A DNA stretch of 64,000 bases. It comes from Bifidobacterium callitrichidarum. GTDB lineage: Bacteria; Actinomycetota; Actinomycetes; Actinomycetales; Bifidobacteriaceae. The notes under the pieces were generated by a model. The model had not been told where the DNA came from. It saw nothing but the letters and a program-made list of their open reading frames with translations, and ran no database searches. The position numbers and the translations under genes were made by a program. Shown in pieces: positions 26,251-36,566 of the stretch. The stretch covers positions 1 through 64,000 of the forward strand of contig NZ_QFFM01000002.1 in the NCBI RefSeq assembly GCF_003129905.1. The letters are read 5' to 3'. The number at the start of each line of letters is the position of its first letter. The stretch's first letter is position 1.

Positions 26251-29200
26251 GTGGCGACAACGCGGAATGACGCTGCGAGACGAACCAAAGGCAAAAGCGG
26301 TGAGGTCATCGTCGAAAAGGTGATGACCAGCGATTCGTTCCTGTCACGGGAGATCAGGAAGGCGCCGCTCGTGGAGCATGACGGCTCACTCGTGGCGGAC
26401 ATCTCCCATATCCCCAACGATCTCAAGATCACCATCCAGGGCGCTCGCGAACACAACCTCAAGAACGTGGACCTGGCGATTCCGCGCAACCGCATGGTGG
26501 TGTTCACCGGTTTGTCCGGCTCGGGCAAATCCTCGCTGGCATTCGACACCCTGTTCGCCGAAGGCCAGCGCAGGTACGTCGAATCGCTGTCCGCGTACGC
26601 CCGCCAGTTCCTCGGGCAGATGGACAAGCCCGACGTCGATTTCATCGAGGGTCTGAGCCCGGCCGTCTCCATCGACCAGAAGACCACGAACCGCAACCCG
26701 CGTTCGACGGTTGGCACCATCACCGAAATCTACGATTACCTGCGACTCCTGTTCGCCCGCACCGGCGTGCCGCACTGCCCCGAATGTGGCGAGCCGGTGG
26801 CCTCGCAGACCCCGCAGCAGATTGTGGATACACTGCTTGGCTACCCGGAGCGCACGCGGTTCCAGATCCTCGCCCCCGTGGTCAAGGGACGCAAGGGCGA
26901 GTTCGTGGACATGCTCGAACTTCTGCGCTCCGACGGCTACGCCCGTGCGCTCATTGACGGCGAAATGAGGCAGCTGTCCGACGATATCAAACTCACCAAG
27001 CAGAAGAAGCACACCATCGAGGTGGTGGTGGACCGTCTTGTGGTCAAGGACGGCATCCGGCAGCGTCTCACCGATTCGGTGGAGACCGCGCTCAAGCTCG
27101 CCAACGGTAGCATCGTCATCGACTTCGTGGACGAGGAGGAAGGCAGCCCGGCCCGCCGCCAGCCGTTCTCCGAACACCGCAGCTGTCCCAACGGGCATAC
27201 GCTCGAACTGGACGAGATCGAGCCGCGCACCTTCTCCTTCAACGCGCCCTACGGCGCATGCCCGGCCTGCACCGGCCTGGGCTTCAAGCTGGAGATTGAT
27301 CCTGACCTCATCATCTCCGACCCGGACAAGTCCATCGCGGAGGGCGTCATCGAGCCGTGGAGCGGCACCAAGATGACCTCCCAGTACTACGGCCACATCC
27401 TCGAAGGACTGGCCCGTGAGATGGGCTTCTCCATGAAGACCCCGTGGAAGGATCTGCCCGAGGATGTCAGGCACGACATCCTCTACGGTCACGACTTCAA
27501 GGTGGACGTCTCCTACCGCAACCGCTGGGGTCGTCTACGCGAATACTCCACCGGATTCGAAGGCGTGGTGCGCACGCTCATGCGCCGCCATGGCGAGACC
27601 GATTCGCAGTCCATGCGCGAATACTACGAGTCCTACATGCGCGAGGTGCCCTGCCAGGTCTGCCATGGCCGCAGGCTCAAGCCCGAAGTCCTGGCGGTCA
27701 CCGTGGACGGCAAGTCCATCTTCGACGTGTGCGACATGCCCGTGGTCCGTGAACTGGAATGGGTCAACGGCCTGAAACTCGAAGGCGCCGCGCAGATGAT
27801 CGCCGGCGAGGTCCTCAAGGAGATCAAGGCCCGCCTCGGCTTCCTCAACGACGTCGGCCTCGACTACCTGACGCTGTCGCGCGCCGCCGCCACGCTGTCC
27901 GGCGGCGAAGCACAGCGCATCCGACTCGCCACGCAGATCGGTTCCGGTCTGGTCGGTGTCATGTACGTGCTGGACGAGCCGTCCATCGGCCTGCACCAGC
28001 GCGACAACGAACGCCTCATCGAGACCCTGCATCATCTGCGTGACCTCGGCAACACGCTCATCGTGGTCGAGCACGACGAGGATACGATACGTCAGGCCGA
28101 CTGGGTGGTGGACATCGGCCCCGGCGCCGGCGAACATGGCGGCGAGGTCATCTACTCCGGTCCCGCCAAGCATCTCATCGAGGCGAAACGCTCCATCACC
28201 GGCGACTACATCGCCCACCGGCGTGAGATCGCCATGCCCGCCCATCGGCGCAAGGTCCATAAGACCAAGGTGCTCAAGGTGGTCGGCGCGCGCGAGAACA
28301 ACCTCAAGAACATCGACGTGAGCTTCCCGCTCGGCGTCTTCACCGTGGTCACCGGCGTTTCCGGATCCGGCAAATCCTCGTTGGTGAACACCATCCTCTA
28401 CCCGGTGCTCGCGGACAAGCTCAACGGCGCACGCATCGTGCCCGGCAAGCACACGCGCGTGGAGGGCGTGGACCAGGTGCGTAAGGTGATCCATGTGGAT
28501 CAGAACCCCATCGGCCGTACGCCGCGATCCAACCCCGCCACCTACACCGGCGTCTGGGACAAGATCCGCACGCTATTCGCTAAAACCCCCGAAGCACAGG
28601 TACGCGGCTATGGTCCGGGCCGCTTCAGCTTCAACGTCAAGGGCGGCCGCTGCGAGGCATGCCACGGCGACGGCACGCTGAAGATCGAGATGAACTTCCT
28701 GCCGGACGTGTACGTGGACTGCGAGGTGTGCCACGGCAAGCGGTACAACCGCGAGACGCTAGAGGTCACCTACAACGGCAAGACCGTGGCCGACATCCTC
28801 GATATGCCCATCGAGGAGGCCGCGGACTTCTTCAAGGCGTACACCGGCATCTCCCGCTATCTCAAGACCCTGGTGGATGTGGGACTTGGCTACATCCGGC
28901 TCGGCCAGCCAGCGCCGACGCTGTCGGGCGGCGAATCGCAGCGCGTCAAACTCGCCACCGAACTGCAGCGCCGGTCGGACGGCAAGACTGTGTACATCCT
29001 CGACGAGCCGACCACCGGCCTGCACTTCGAGGACGTGAACAAGCTGCTCAAGGTGCTGCAATCCTTGGTGGACAAGGGCAACACTGTGATCGTCATCGAG
29101 CACAACCTTGATGTGATCAAGGAGGCGGATTGGATCATCGACCTGGGACCGGAAGGCGGAGACGGCGGCGGTACCATCGTCACCCAGGGCACCCCGGAAC

Positions 29201-29256
29201 AGGTCGCCGAATGCGAGGACTCCTGGACCGGAAAATTCCTGAAGCCGATGCTCTAG
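26251..29256 (+). CDS. uvrA: Excinuclease ABC subunit A
   Basis: Damage-recognition ATPase of nucleotide excision repair. The 1001-residue protein has two ABC modules, each with Walker A (GLSGSGKSS at 87-95 and GVSGSGKSS in the second), split by zinc-finger insertions ([27 protein letters not shown]), and two LSGGE signatures. About 57 residues precede the usual start of the core. I chose GTG 26251 (preceded by GGCGGGA); ATG 26323 is an alternative. An upstream LexA box implies SOS control. uvrC follows after 150 bases. Confidence 0.95.
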   Translation: MATTRNDAARRTKGKSGEVIVEKVMTSDSFLSREIRKAPLVEHDGSLVADISHIPNDLKITIQGAREHNLKNVDLAIPRNRMVVFTGLSGSGKSSLAFDTLFAEGQRRYVESLSAYARQFLGQMDKPDVDFIEGLSPAVSIDQKTTNRNPRSTVGTITEIYDYLRLLFARTGVPHCPECGEPVASQTPQQIVDTLLGYPERTRFQILAPVVKGRKGEFVDMLELLRSDGYARALIDGEMRQLSDDIKLTKQKKHTIEVVVDRLVVKDGIRQRLTDSVETALKLANGSIVIDFVDEEEGSPARRQPFSEHRSCPNGHTLELDEIEPRTFSFNAPYGACPACTGLGFKLEIDPDLIISDPDKSIAEGVIEPWSGTKMTSQYYGHILEGLAREMGFSMKTPWKDLPEDVRHDILYGHDFKVDVSYRNRWGRLREYSTGFEGVVRTLMRRHGETDSQSMREYYESYMREVPCQVCHGRRLKPEVLAVTVDGKSIFDVCDMPVVRELEWVNGLKLEGAAQMIAGEVLKEIKARLGFLNDVGLDYLTLSRAAATLSGGEAQRIRLATQIGSGLVGVMYVLDEPSIGLHQRDNERLIETLHHLRDLGNTLIVVEHDEDTIRQADWVVDIGPGAGEHGGEVIYSGPAKHLIEAKRSITGDYIAHRREIAMPAHRRKVHKTKVLKVVGARENNLKNIDVSFPLGVFTVVTGVSGSGKSSLVNTILYPVLADKLNGARIVPGKHTRVEGVDQVRKVIHVDQNPIGRTPRSNPATYTGVWDKIRTLFAKTPEAQVRGYGPGRFSFNVKGGRCEACHGDGTLKIEMNFLPDVYVDCEVCHGKRYNRETLEVTYNGKTVADILDMPIEEAADFFKAYTGISRYLKTLVDVGLGYIRLGQPAPTLSGGESQRVKLATELQRRSDGKTVYILDEPTTGLHFEDVNKLLKVLQSLVDKGNTVIVIEHNLDVIKEADWIIDLGPEGGDGGGTIVTQGTPEQVAECEDSWTGKFLKPML

Positions 29257-29284
29257 ACGCTTCCCTTATTGAGCCCGGTGTCCG

Positions 29285-29372
29285 CGTGGGGTCGGCATAT
29301 ACGATGTCCGACACGCTCCGGGCCGCTCAGGCCGAGTCTTTACGGTCTGACATCGTATATGCCGACCCCACG
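29285..29372. repeat. Long perfect inverted repeat between uvrA and uvrC
   Basis: 24 bases at 29285-29308 are the exact reverse complement of 29349-29372, with a 40-base centre. There is no T-tract, but it could terminate uvrA transcription as a cruciform-like hairpin. It does not share the GGCTCCCCTC core of the other repeats. Confidence 0.75.
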
Positions 29373-29406
29373 CTCGTTCTGTGCATACGTTGCGGATGGT
29401 TGATAG

Positions 29407-31803
29407 ATGACGAACGATATTGAACGGCATAGTCCGGATGAGTGGCGCAAGACCGCCGCGGCCCTGATGGATGAGGGCGGGGCTGGTGATGCCGCCGCCG
29501 GGGGAGCGGGAGCGCGGGTTAACGTGAACGGGGCGCCGTTGCTGGGCGACTCGCGCGATTTGTTCCGGCCGAAGACCTCCGACATTCCCGCCAAGCCGGG
29601 CGTCTACAAGTGGCGTGACGGCGAAGGGCGCGTCATCTACGTGGGCAAGGCCAAGAACCTACGCAACAGGCTCACCAATTACTTCCAGCCGCTGTACCTG
29701 TTGCACCCGCGCACGCAGACCATGGTGCTCACGGCACGCAGTCTGGAATGGACCGTCGTGGCCACCGAACTGGAATCCCTGACGTTGGAATACACGTGGA
29801 TCAAGGAGTTCGACCCACGGTTCAACGTGCAGTTCCGCGACGACAAAACCTATCCGTACCTGGCGGTGAGCACGGGGGAGCGCGTTCCCCGCGTCTGGGT
29901 CACCCGTTCGCGCAAACGCCGCGACACCAGGTACTTCGGCCCCTACGCCAAGGTATGGGAGCTCCGTCACAGTCTCGACCGGCTGCTGCGTACCTTCCCA
30001 GTGCGCACCTGCACCACCAACGTGTTCCACAAGGCCCAGCTCACCGGCCGCCCGTGTCTGCTGGCGTCGATCGGCAAATGCTCCGCGCCATGCATCGGCC
30101 GTATCGAGGCGAGCGACCACCGCAGGCTTGCCGCACAGCTTGTGGGCGTGATGACCGGCCGGCTCGGCCGTCCGTACATCGCCCAACTGACCCGGGAGAT
30201 GAAGGAGGCCAGCGCCGAACTCGAGTTCGAGAAAGCCGCGCGTCTGCGCGACCAGATCCAGATGCTCGAAACCGTGGTCCAGCAGAACGCCGTCGTCTTC
30301 GACCAGGACGTGGACGCGGACGTGTTCGGATTCGCCAGCGACGAGCTCGAAGCCTCCGTCCACGCCTTCTACGTGCGTGCCGGATCGATTCGCGGCGAAC
30401 GCAATTGGAGCGTCGAGCGCGTCGAGGACATCGCGGACGGCGACCTCATGGCCGACCTCATCGTCCAGGTGTATTCGGACGCGGCCGGCACCGACGGCGT
30501 TGCAGAAGGCGAGGGCGCCGCCACCATTTCCACCAGACGCGAGGCCATCGGCTCCACGCAGAGCGTCACGGCGACCGATGCGTTGGCCCGCGCCAAAGCG
30601 ACCCGCGAACGCAACACCCGACAGGAAGTGACGGGCCGCGCCGACCTGCTCGCCCCCATCGCACCCGTGCCACGCGAGATCATCGTGCCCATCGAACCGG
30701 CGCGCAGCCAGGAACTCGAGAACTGGCTGACCGGGCTGCGCGGGGGATCGATGACCATCCGCGTGGCCTCCCGGGGCGACAAGAAACAGCTCATGGACCG
30801 TGCGAACGAGAACGCGAACCAGGCGTTGGCCCGCGCCAAGATGAGCCGCATCTCGGACATGGGAGCCCGCACCCAGGCCATGAACGACGTGGCCGAGGCA
30901 TTGGGCCTGTCCGAAGCCCCGCTGCGTATCGAATGCTACGACATCTCGAACACCGTGGGCGGGGCATTCCAGGTCGCCTCGATGGTGGTGTTCGAGGACG
31001 CCATCGCCAAGAAATCCGAATACCGCCGTTTCGCCATTCGCGGCAACGACGGCAAAGGCGCGGTGGACGATCTGTCGGCGCTCTACGAGACCCTGACCCG
31101 CCGGTTCCGTCACGGCAATATCGCCGGCGATTCGGGCGAGAGCATGGACGCCGAGGAACGGGCCGCGCGGGCCGCCGTGGGACGCGGGCACGAGGCGCAG
31201 GCCGGGGCCGACGGGCTCGATGGAACCACTGCGGATCGGGACACGGTGCAGACGCCGCCACGGGATGCGGCCGTGCCGTCGCAGACAGGGACCGCGAACC
31301 CGCCGGCGTCCACGGTCGACACGGGCATGCTCGTCCAGCAGAACACCGATCGACGCCACTTCGCCTACAAGCCGAATCTCGTGGTGGTCGACGGCGGACA
31401 GCCGCAGGTCATGGCCGCCGCCAAGGCGCTGCGCGACTGCGGCGTGGACGACGTGGCGGTCTGCGGTCTGGCCAAGCGACTCGAAGAGGTCTGGGTGCCG
31501 GACGACGACTATCCGATCATCCTCAAACGCCAATCCGAAGGCATGTACCTGCTGCAGCGCGTGCGTGACGAATCCCACCGGTTCGCCATCACCTACCATC
31601 GCCAGCAACGGCGCAAAGGCGCCCTGCGCAGCGCGCTGGACGACATCCCCGGCATCGGTGAAAGCTACCAGAAGCGGCTGCTCGCGCACTTCGGCTCCGT
31701 CAAGGCCATGCGCGAGGCCAGCGTGGAGGATTTCGAAGCGGTCAAGGGCATCGGCCACGCCAAGGCCGAAACGCTGTACAACGCATTGCACAAGGAATCC
31801 TGA
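29407..31803 (+). CDS. uvrC: Excinuclease ABC subunit C
   Basis: Makes both incisions in nucleotide excision repair. Domains in order are the N-terminal GIY-YIG nuclease (GVYKWRDGEGRVIYVGKAKNLRNRL), the UVR motif (AELEFEKAARLRDQI), the RNase H-like 3' nuclease (IECYDISNTVGG...VVVDGGQPQ) and a C-terminal helix-hairpin-helix pair (DDIPGIGESYQKRLLAHFGS). At 798 residues it is longer than the usual 600-650, owing to a roughly 50-residue N-terminal extension and a low-complexity insert near 575-640 inside the RNase H-like domain. ATG 29407 has only a weak ribosome binding site. Confidence 0.95.
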   Translation: MTNDIERHSPDEWRKTAAALMDEGGAGDAAAGGAGARVNVNGAPLLGDSRDLFRPKTSDIPAKPGVYKWRDGEGRVIYVGKAKNLRNRLTNYFQPLYLLHPRTQTMVLTARSLEWTVVATELESLTLEYTWIKEFDPRFNVQFRDDKTYPYLAVSTGERVPRVWVTRSRKRRDTRYFGPYAKVWELRHSLDRLLRTFPVRTCTTNVFHKAQLTGRPCLLASIGKCSAPCIGRIEASDHRRLAAQLVGVMTGRLGRPYIAQLTREMKEASAELEFEKAARLRDQIQMLETVVQQNAVVFDQDVDADVFGFASDELEASVHAFYVRAGSIRGERNWSVERVEDIADGDLMADLIVQVYSDAAGTDGVAEGEGAATISTRREAIGSTQSVTATDALARAKATRERNTRQEVTGRADLLAPIAPVPREIIVPIEPARSQELENWLTGLRGGSMTIRVASRGDKKQLMDRANENANQALARAKMSRISDMGARTQAMNDVAEALGLSEAPLRIECYDISNTVGGAFQVASMVVFEDAIAKKSEYRRFAIRGNDGKGAVDDLSALYETLTRRFRHGNIAGDSGESMDAEERAARAAVGRGHEAQAGADGLDGTTADRDTVQTPPRDAAVPSQTGTANPPASTVDTGMLVQQNTDRRHFAYKPNLVVVDGGQPQVMAAAKALRDCGVDDVAVCGLAKRLEEVWVPDDDYPIILKRQSEGMYLLQRVRDESHRFAITYHRQQRRKGALRSALDDIPGIGESYQKRLLAHFGSVKAMREASVEDFEAVKGIGHAKAETLYNALHKES

Positions 31804-32011
31804 CGGTCGCATCACCGTTTTCTCACAGGTCTCCTGACAGACGGATGCCGCTGGCGGTATCTGGGAGATCCGGGAAAACGGGCGGCTCGGGAACGACTGG
31901 TCGTCGACCGCATACAGCATCCATCCAGACGATATTCGGCGATCGTCCATGAATGTAACGGCATCCATCCCGCAAGTCGGCTAGCATGGGGAGAGTCAAC
32001 AAGGAGGGGAT

Positions 32012-32986
32012 ATGGTCAACCATCGCTGCGCGGTACTCGGCAAGCCCATCGCGCATTCGCTTTCGCCGGTACTCCACAACGCCGCCTACGAGTCGCTCGG
32101 ACTGCACGATTGGTTCTACGACAAGCACGAGGTAGGGCAGGAAGACCTGGACGCCTTCCTCAAGGGTCTCGATCCCACTTGGGCCGGTCTGAGCCTGACC
32201 ATGCCGCTGAAGAAGACCATCCAGCCGTACGGCACGCCCTCCAATCTGTGGGCCGAGGAACTCAAAGTAGCCAACACCGCCGTGTTCGACTGGAGCGATC
32301 CGGACCGCGACGACCCCGCGTGGCCCAACGGCAAGCCGTCCATCAAGCTGTACAACACCGACGTCATCGGCATCCAGCTCGCCTTCGACCACGCCAACCG
32401 CGAGCTCGGCATCCACCACACCGACCGCCGCGCCGGGGAAGCACTCGTCATCGGCAACGGCAACACCGCCACCTCGGCCACGGCCGCCCTGAGCATGATG
32501 CCCGAAATCGGCCGCATCACCGTGGCCGCCCGCCATCCCGGCAAGAACCCCGCACTGAAGACGGTGGCGGAGAAATTCATCAAATCCGACCGCCCTTACC
32601 GTGAGATCGATCTGGCGGACGAGGACGCGGTGCTCAAGGCCGCCGGCGAGGCCACCTATGTGATCAACACCATCCCCGGCCATGCGGCCGACGGTCTCGC
32701 CCGCCTGTTCGCAGACGCCGAGGGCACGACCTTCGACGGTCTGCTGCTGGACGTGGTCTACGATCCGCGACCCACCTCGCTCATGCAGGCATGGCGTTCC
32801 CGTTCCGGCCACGCCATCGGCGGCGAGGAAATGCTGCTGTACCAAGCCTTGGTGCAGGTGCTGCTCATGACCGGCATCTGGGACGACGACCCGCCCAGCG
32901 ACGCCGACCAGCGGCTGCAGAACACCACCACCGAGGACGACCATCTGGAAATCGACATGCGCAGGGCACTTGAGGAGGCACTGTGA
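32012..32986 (+). CDS. aroE: Shikimate dehydrogenase
   Basis: Reduces 3-dehydroshikimate to shikimate in aromatic amino acid synthesis. The 324-residue protein starts with the substrate-binding GKPIAHSLSPVLHN, has the catalytic Lys67 in SLTMPLKK, and the NTD motif (YNTDVIGI). The dinucleotide-binding loop is VIGNGNTATSATAA. It is longer than the E. coli enzyme because of an insert around residues 95-115. ATG 32012 follows AAGGAGGGG. Its stop overlaps the rapZ start by one base (TGATG), so the two are translationally coupled. Confidence 0.93.
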   Translation: MVNHRCAVLGKPIAHSLSPVLHNAAYESLGLHDWFYDKHEVGQEDLDAFLKGLDPTWAGLSLTMPLKKTIQPYGTPSNLWAEELKVANTAVFDWSDPDRDDPAWPNGKPSIKLYNTDVIGIQLAFDHANRELGIHHTDRRAGEALVIGNGNTATSATAALSMMPEIGRITVAARHPGKNPALKTVAEKFIKSDRPYREIDLADEDAVLKAAGEATYVINTIPGHAADGLARLFADAEGTTFDGLLLDVVYDPRPTSLMQAWRSRSGHAIGGEEMLLYQALVQVLLMTGIWDDDPPSDADQRLQNTTTEDDHLEIDMRRALEEAL

Positions 32987-33981
32987 TGGACCAACAGACC
33001 CCCAACCGCAACATCGCGCCGACCGGCGATGACGGTCGCTGGAACCAGCAGAGCAACACGACGGCACAAACGCGGACGGACGGCGACGCCACACCCAACC
33101 CGCTCGACTCCTTCGAGGTGCTGCTCATCACCGGCATGTCCGGCGCGGGCCGCTCCCACGCCGCCGACTGCGTGGAAGACATGGGCTGGTACGTGGTGGA
33201 CAATCTGCCGCCCAAACTGCTTGTGCCCCTCGTGGACATGATGACCACCTCCGGCAAGGGCGGCGGCGTGCACAAGCTCGCGGCCGTCATCGACGTGCGT
33301 TCCCGCAGCTACTTCGACGACCTCGCCGCCGTGCTGGGCCATCTCGACGACCTCGGCGTCAAGACCCGCATCCTCTTCCTCGACGCCAGCAACGAGGTGC
33401 TCATCAAGCGCTACGAATCCGTACGACGCCCGCATCCGCTGCAGCACGGCAACCGCCTCATCGACGGCATCAAGGAGGAACGCCAGCTGCTCGTGGGGCT
33501 CAAGGAGCGCGCCGACTGGGTGATCGACACCAGCAAGCTCTCCATCCACCAGCTCTCCACCCGCCTGTACGAGGCGATGCTCGGCTCGGGCCCCACCACA
33601 GTGGCCGTGCACATCTTCAGCTTCGGCTTCAAATACGGCATGCCCATCGACGCCGATTTCGTGGCGGACGTGCGCTTCCTGCCCAACCCGTTCTGGGTGC
33701 CCAGCCTGCGTGAACTCACCGGTCGAGACAAGCCAGTGGCCGACTACGTACTCTCCAGCAAGGGAGCCAAGGAATTCCTGGACTCCTATGAGAAAGCCAT
33801 CGAAATCGCCTTGGAAGGGTACGCCCAGGAGGACAAGCACTACGTGACCATCGCCATCGGCTGCACCGGCGGCCAGCACCGTTCGGTGGCCATGAGCGAG
33901 GAACTGGCCCGACGGCTACGCGCGCACGGTCTCAATGTGACCGTTTCCGCGCGCGAACAGCACAAGACCCGCTCCTCCTGA
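32986..33981 (+). CDS. rapZ: RapZ-family nucleotide-binding protein
   Basis: A 331-residue protein of the RapZ/YvcJ family. The P-loop is LITGMSGAGRSHA (50-57 for the core GMSGAGRS), followed by ADCVEDMGWYVVDNLPP and the conserved C-terminal IGCTGGQHRSV. The first 40 residues are a polar, low-complexity extension. In E. coli RapZ directs decay of the GlmZ RNA; the actinobacterial role is not established. ATG 32986 has GGAGG seven bases upstream, inside aroE. The usual companion yvcK is absent. Confidence 0.93.
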   Translation: MDQQTPNRNIAPTGDDGRWNQQSNTTAQTRTDGDATPNPLDSFEVLLITGMSGAGRSHAADCVEDMGWYVVDNLPPKLLVPLVDMMTTSGKGGGVHKLAAVIDVRSRSYFDDLAAVLGHLDDLGVKTRILFLDASNEVLIKRYESVRRPHPLQHGNRLIDGIKEERQLLVGLKERADWVIDTSKLSIHQLSTRLYEAMLGSGPTTVAVHIFSFGFKYGMPIDADFVADVRFLPNPFWVPSLRELTGRDKPVADYVLSSKGAKEFLDSYEKAIEIALEGYAQEDKHYVTIAIGCTGGQHRSVAMSEELARRLRAHGLNVTVSAREQHKTRSS

Positions 33982-34170
33982 CGGTCGAGCGAAGGTCATC
34001 AGGATGACCACACTGCGAGAAGAAGAGGGCCGAAATACGTATCGAACGGGTTTAGTTGTCCACTAGATTAGGTATCACAGTAAGCCGATGGCTGCCGGCG
34101 CGTCACTTTCGTGTTGACGATTCGAAACGCCTGAAGCATTGGGAAGAACGGGACTGTAGGAGGTTGGATC

Positions 34171-35121
34171 TTGGCTCTTCTGGATGACGTTAAAAGCGAG
34201 TTGGCAGCCTTTGAGGGTGACTCCCCAGCCGCTATCAAGGCCCAGGCCGCGGCCATGATCCGTTTCGGCGGCGGTCTCCGCCCCGTGCAGAACACCTACG
34301 TGATCCAGGCGGTGTTCACCTCGCTGGATTCCGCCGAATGGCTCAGGAACACGCTGAGGGACGTGTTCGGCCATGAAGCCGAGGTCAACCATCTCACCCG
34401 CCAGACGCCGAACGGTCCGGTCGAGACCTACGTGGTGCTCGTTACCCGCAACGTGGTGGCACTGGCGCTGCAGACCGGACTGGTGGACCGCCGCAAGCAG
34501 CAGGTGCGCGGTCTTCCCGCGGAGGTGGTCAACGGCTCGATCGCCCAGATCAAGGCCGCCTGGCGTGGTGCGTTCATGGCCCGCGGCTTCCTGTCCGACC
34601 CGGGCAAGGCCAGCTTCCTGGAAATCGCCTGCCCCACCGAAGAGGCAGCCATGGCCCTGTGCGGCGTGGCCCGCCGACTCGGCATCCAGGCCAAGCACCG
34701 CACGCTGCGCAGCTCCGAGCGCGTGACGCTCAAGGACCCGGACGCCATCGAGCGCATGCTCAAGCTCATGGGCGCCTCGCGCTCCGCCCGCGAATGGACC
34801 GGCAAGCGCTCCGACGGCGAGGCCCGCGGCAAGGCCAACCGCCTGGCCAACTTCGACGATGCCAACATGCGCCGTTCGGCCAAGGCCGCAGCCGAGGCCA
34901 GCGAGAAGGTGCAGCACGCCTTCGAGGTGCTGGGGGACAATATCCCGGACAACCTGCGCCAGGCCGGCCAGCTGCGCATCGACCACGTGGACAAGAGCCT
35001 CGAGGAGCTAGGCAAGCTCGCCGAGCCGCAGATCACCAAGGACGCCATCGCCGGCCGTATCCGCCGACTGCTTCAGCTCGCCGAGAAGACCGAGAAGGCC
35101 CGCGCCGCCGAAGGCAAGTGA
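34171..35121 (+). CDS. whiA: WhiA-family DNA-binding regulator
   Basis: A 316-residue protein with the N-terminal LAGLIDADG-like fold and C-terminal helix-turn-helix of WhiA ([24 protein letters not shown] is characteristic). In Streptomyces WhiA drives sporulation division; homologues occur in all Gram-positives including non-sporulators, where they affect division and chromosome segregation. The start is TTG 34171, supported by AGGAGG seven bases upstream; no ATG fits. The 189-base gap from rapZ suggests its own promoter (for example TAGATT near 34065). Confidence 0.93.
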   Translation: MALLDDVKSELAAFEGDSPAAIKAQAAAMIRFGGGLRPVQNTYVIQAVFTSLDSAEWLRNTLRDVFGHEAEVNHLTRQTPNGPVETYVVLVTRNVVALALQTGLVDRRKQQVRGLPAEVVNGSIAQIKAAWRGAFMARGFLSDPGKASFLEIACPTEEAAMALCGVARRLGIQAKHRTLRSSERVTLKDPDAIERMLKLMGASRSAREWTGKRSDGEARGKANRLANFDDANMRRSAKAAAEASEKVQHAFEVLGDNIPDNLRQAGQLRIDHVDKSLEELGKLAEPQITKDAIAGRIRRLLQLAEKTEKARAAEGK

Positions 35122-35164
35122 GCGTTCACAACGCATCGCGTCCATAGCGACCACACTGTGTACG

Positions 35165-35203
35165 ACACCGCATTCGTCTACTGGATGGAATGCGGTGTTT
35201 TTC
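35165..35203 (+). terminator. Terminator between whiA and pgk
   Basis: ACACCGCATTC (35165-35175) pairs with GAATGCGGTGT (35188-35198), followed by TTTTTCT. It is a textbook intrinsic terminator, so pgk has its own promoter. Confidence 0.9.
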
Positions 35204-35224
35204 TATAAATGCCTGTAATATGCG

Positions 35225-35245
35225 AAGTGGCAAAACTGGCCACTT
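35225..35245. promoter_or_regulatory. Dyad upstream of pgk
   Basis: AAGTGGC and GCCACTT (35225-35231/35239-35245) form a 7-bp inverted repeat 30 bases before the pgk start. It could be an operator or a small leader hairpin. No second copy was seen at tpiA, tkt or tal. Confidence 0.35.
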
Positions 35246-35276
35246 TGACGTTTCCATTCGTCAAGGAAAGGAAATT

Positions 35277-36482
35277 ATGAAGACACTCAAGGACCTTGGA
35301 GATCTCAAGGGCAAGCGCGTCCTGGTTCGCGCTGATTTCAATGTTCCGCTGGACGGCACCACCATCACCGATGACGGTCGTATCAAGGCTGCTCTGCCGA
35401 CCATCAAGACCTTGCGCGAGGAAGGCGCCAAGGTCATCCTCATGGCCCACCTCGGCCGCCCGAAGGGCAAAGTCGTCCCCGAGCTGAGCTTGGCCCCGGT
35501 CGCCAAGCGTCTGGGCGAGCTGCTCGGCGTCGAGGTCCCGCTGGCCAAGGACACCTACGGCGAGGACGCCCAGGCCAAGGTCGCCGCGATGAACGACGGC
35601 GACGTGGTCCTGCTCGAGAACGTGCGCTTCAACCCGGAGGAAACCTCCAAGGATGCCGCCGAGCGCGCCGCCTACGCCAAGAAGATCGCCGCCCTCGGCG
35701 AGGCCTTCGTCTCCGACGGCTTCGGTGTGGTCCACCGTGCCCAGGGCTCCAACTACGACGTGGCCGCCGATCTGCCGGCCGCCGCCGGCCTGCTGGTCGA
35801 GAAGGAAGTCAAGGCCCTGTCCAAGGCCACCAAGAACCCGGAGCGCCCGTTCACCGTGGTGCTCGGCGGTTCCAAGGTCTCCGACAAGCTCGGCGTGATC
35901 GAGAACCTGCTCGACAAGGCCAACCGCCTCGTCATCGGCGGCGGCATGGTCTTCACCTTCCTCAAGGCCAAGGGCTACGAGGTCGGCACCTCCCTGCTCG
36001 AGGAGGACCAGCTCGACAAGGTCAAGGGCTACATCGAGACCGCCGAGAAGAACGGCGTCGAGCTCGTGCTGCCGACCGACATCGTCGTGAACCCCGGCTT
36101 CCCGGCCGGCGACACCCCGGTCGCTCCGGAGGTCGTCCCGGCTGACGCCATCCCGGCCGACAAGATGGGTCTGGACATCGGTCCGGAGTCCCAGAAGCTG
36201 TTCCACGACAAGATCGTGGACTCCAAGACCGTGGTGTGGAACGGCCCGATGGGCGTGTTCGAGATCCCCGAGTTCGCCGCCGGCACCAAGGCCGTGGCCC
36301 AGGGCCTTGTGGACGCCACCGCGGCTGGTGCGTTCACCATCGTCGGTGGCGGCGACTCCGCCTCCGCCGTGCGTAACCTCGGCTTCCCGGAGGATGGCTT
36401 CTCCCACATCTCCACCGGTGGTGGCGCCTCCCTCGAGTTCCTTGAGGGCAAGGAGCTCCCGGGTCTGAAGGTTCTGGAGTAG
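35277..36482 (+). CDS. pgk: Phosphoglycerate kinase
   Basis: Makes ATP from 1,3-bisphosphoglycerate in the lower part of the bifid shunt. The 401-residue protein shows [14 protein letters not shown] at the N-terminus, the [14 protein letters not shown] hinge region and the nucleotide-binding [10 protein letters not shown] motif. ATG 35277 follows AAGGAAAGG. The codon use is strongly biased, as expected of a highly expressed gene. tpiA follows after 84 bases containing a repeat hairpin. Confidence 0.98.
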   Translation: MKTLKDLGDLKGKRVLVRADFNVPLDGTTITDDGRIKAALPTIKTLREEGAKVILMAHLGRPKGKVVPELSLAPVAKRLGELLGVEVPLAKDTYGEDAQAKVAAMNDGDVVLLENVRFNPEETSKDAAERAAYAKKIAALGEAFVSDGFGVVHRAQGSNYDVAADLPAAAGLLVEKEVKALSKATKNPERPFTVVLGGSKVSDKLGVIENLLDKANRLVIGGGMVFTFLKAKGYEVGTSLLEEDQLDKVKGYIETAEKNGVELVLPTDIVVNPGFPAGDTPVAPEVVPADAIPADKMGLDIGPESQKLFHDKIVDSKTVVWNGPMGVFEIPEFAAGTKAVAQGLVDATAAGAFTIVGGGDSASAVRNLGFPEDGFSHISTGGGASLEFLEGKELPGLKVLE

Positions 36483-36516
36483 TCCAGACAGACACCGTCG
36501 ATCACGGTTGTACCAG

Positions 36517-36541
36517 GGCTCCCCTCCTCACGAGGGGAGCC
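36517..36541. terminator. GGCTCCCCTC hairpin between pgk and tpiA
   Basis: GGCTCCCCTC and GAGGGGAGCC pair around a 5-base loop. It is the minimal form of the repeat family seen elsewhere, here perhaps a partial terminator or mRNA-stability hairpin within the pgk-tpiA-secG run. Confidence 0.65.
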
Positions 36542-36566
36542 ATCTACGTTCAGGGAGGATTCGTTC

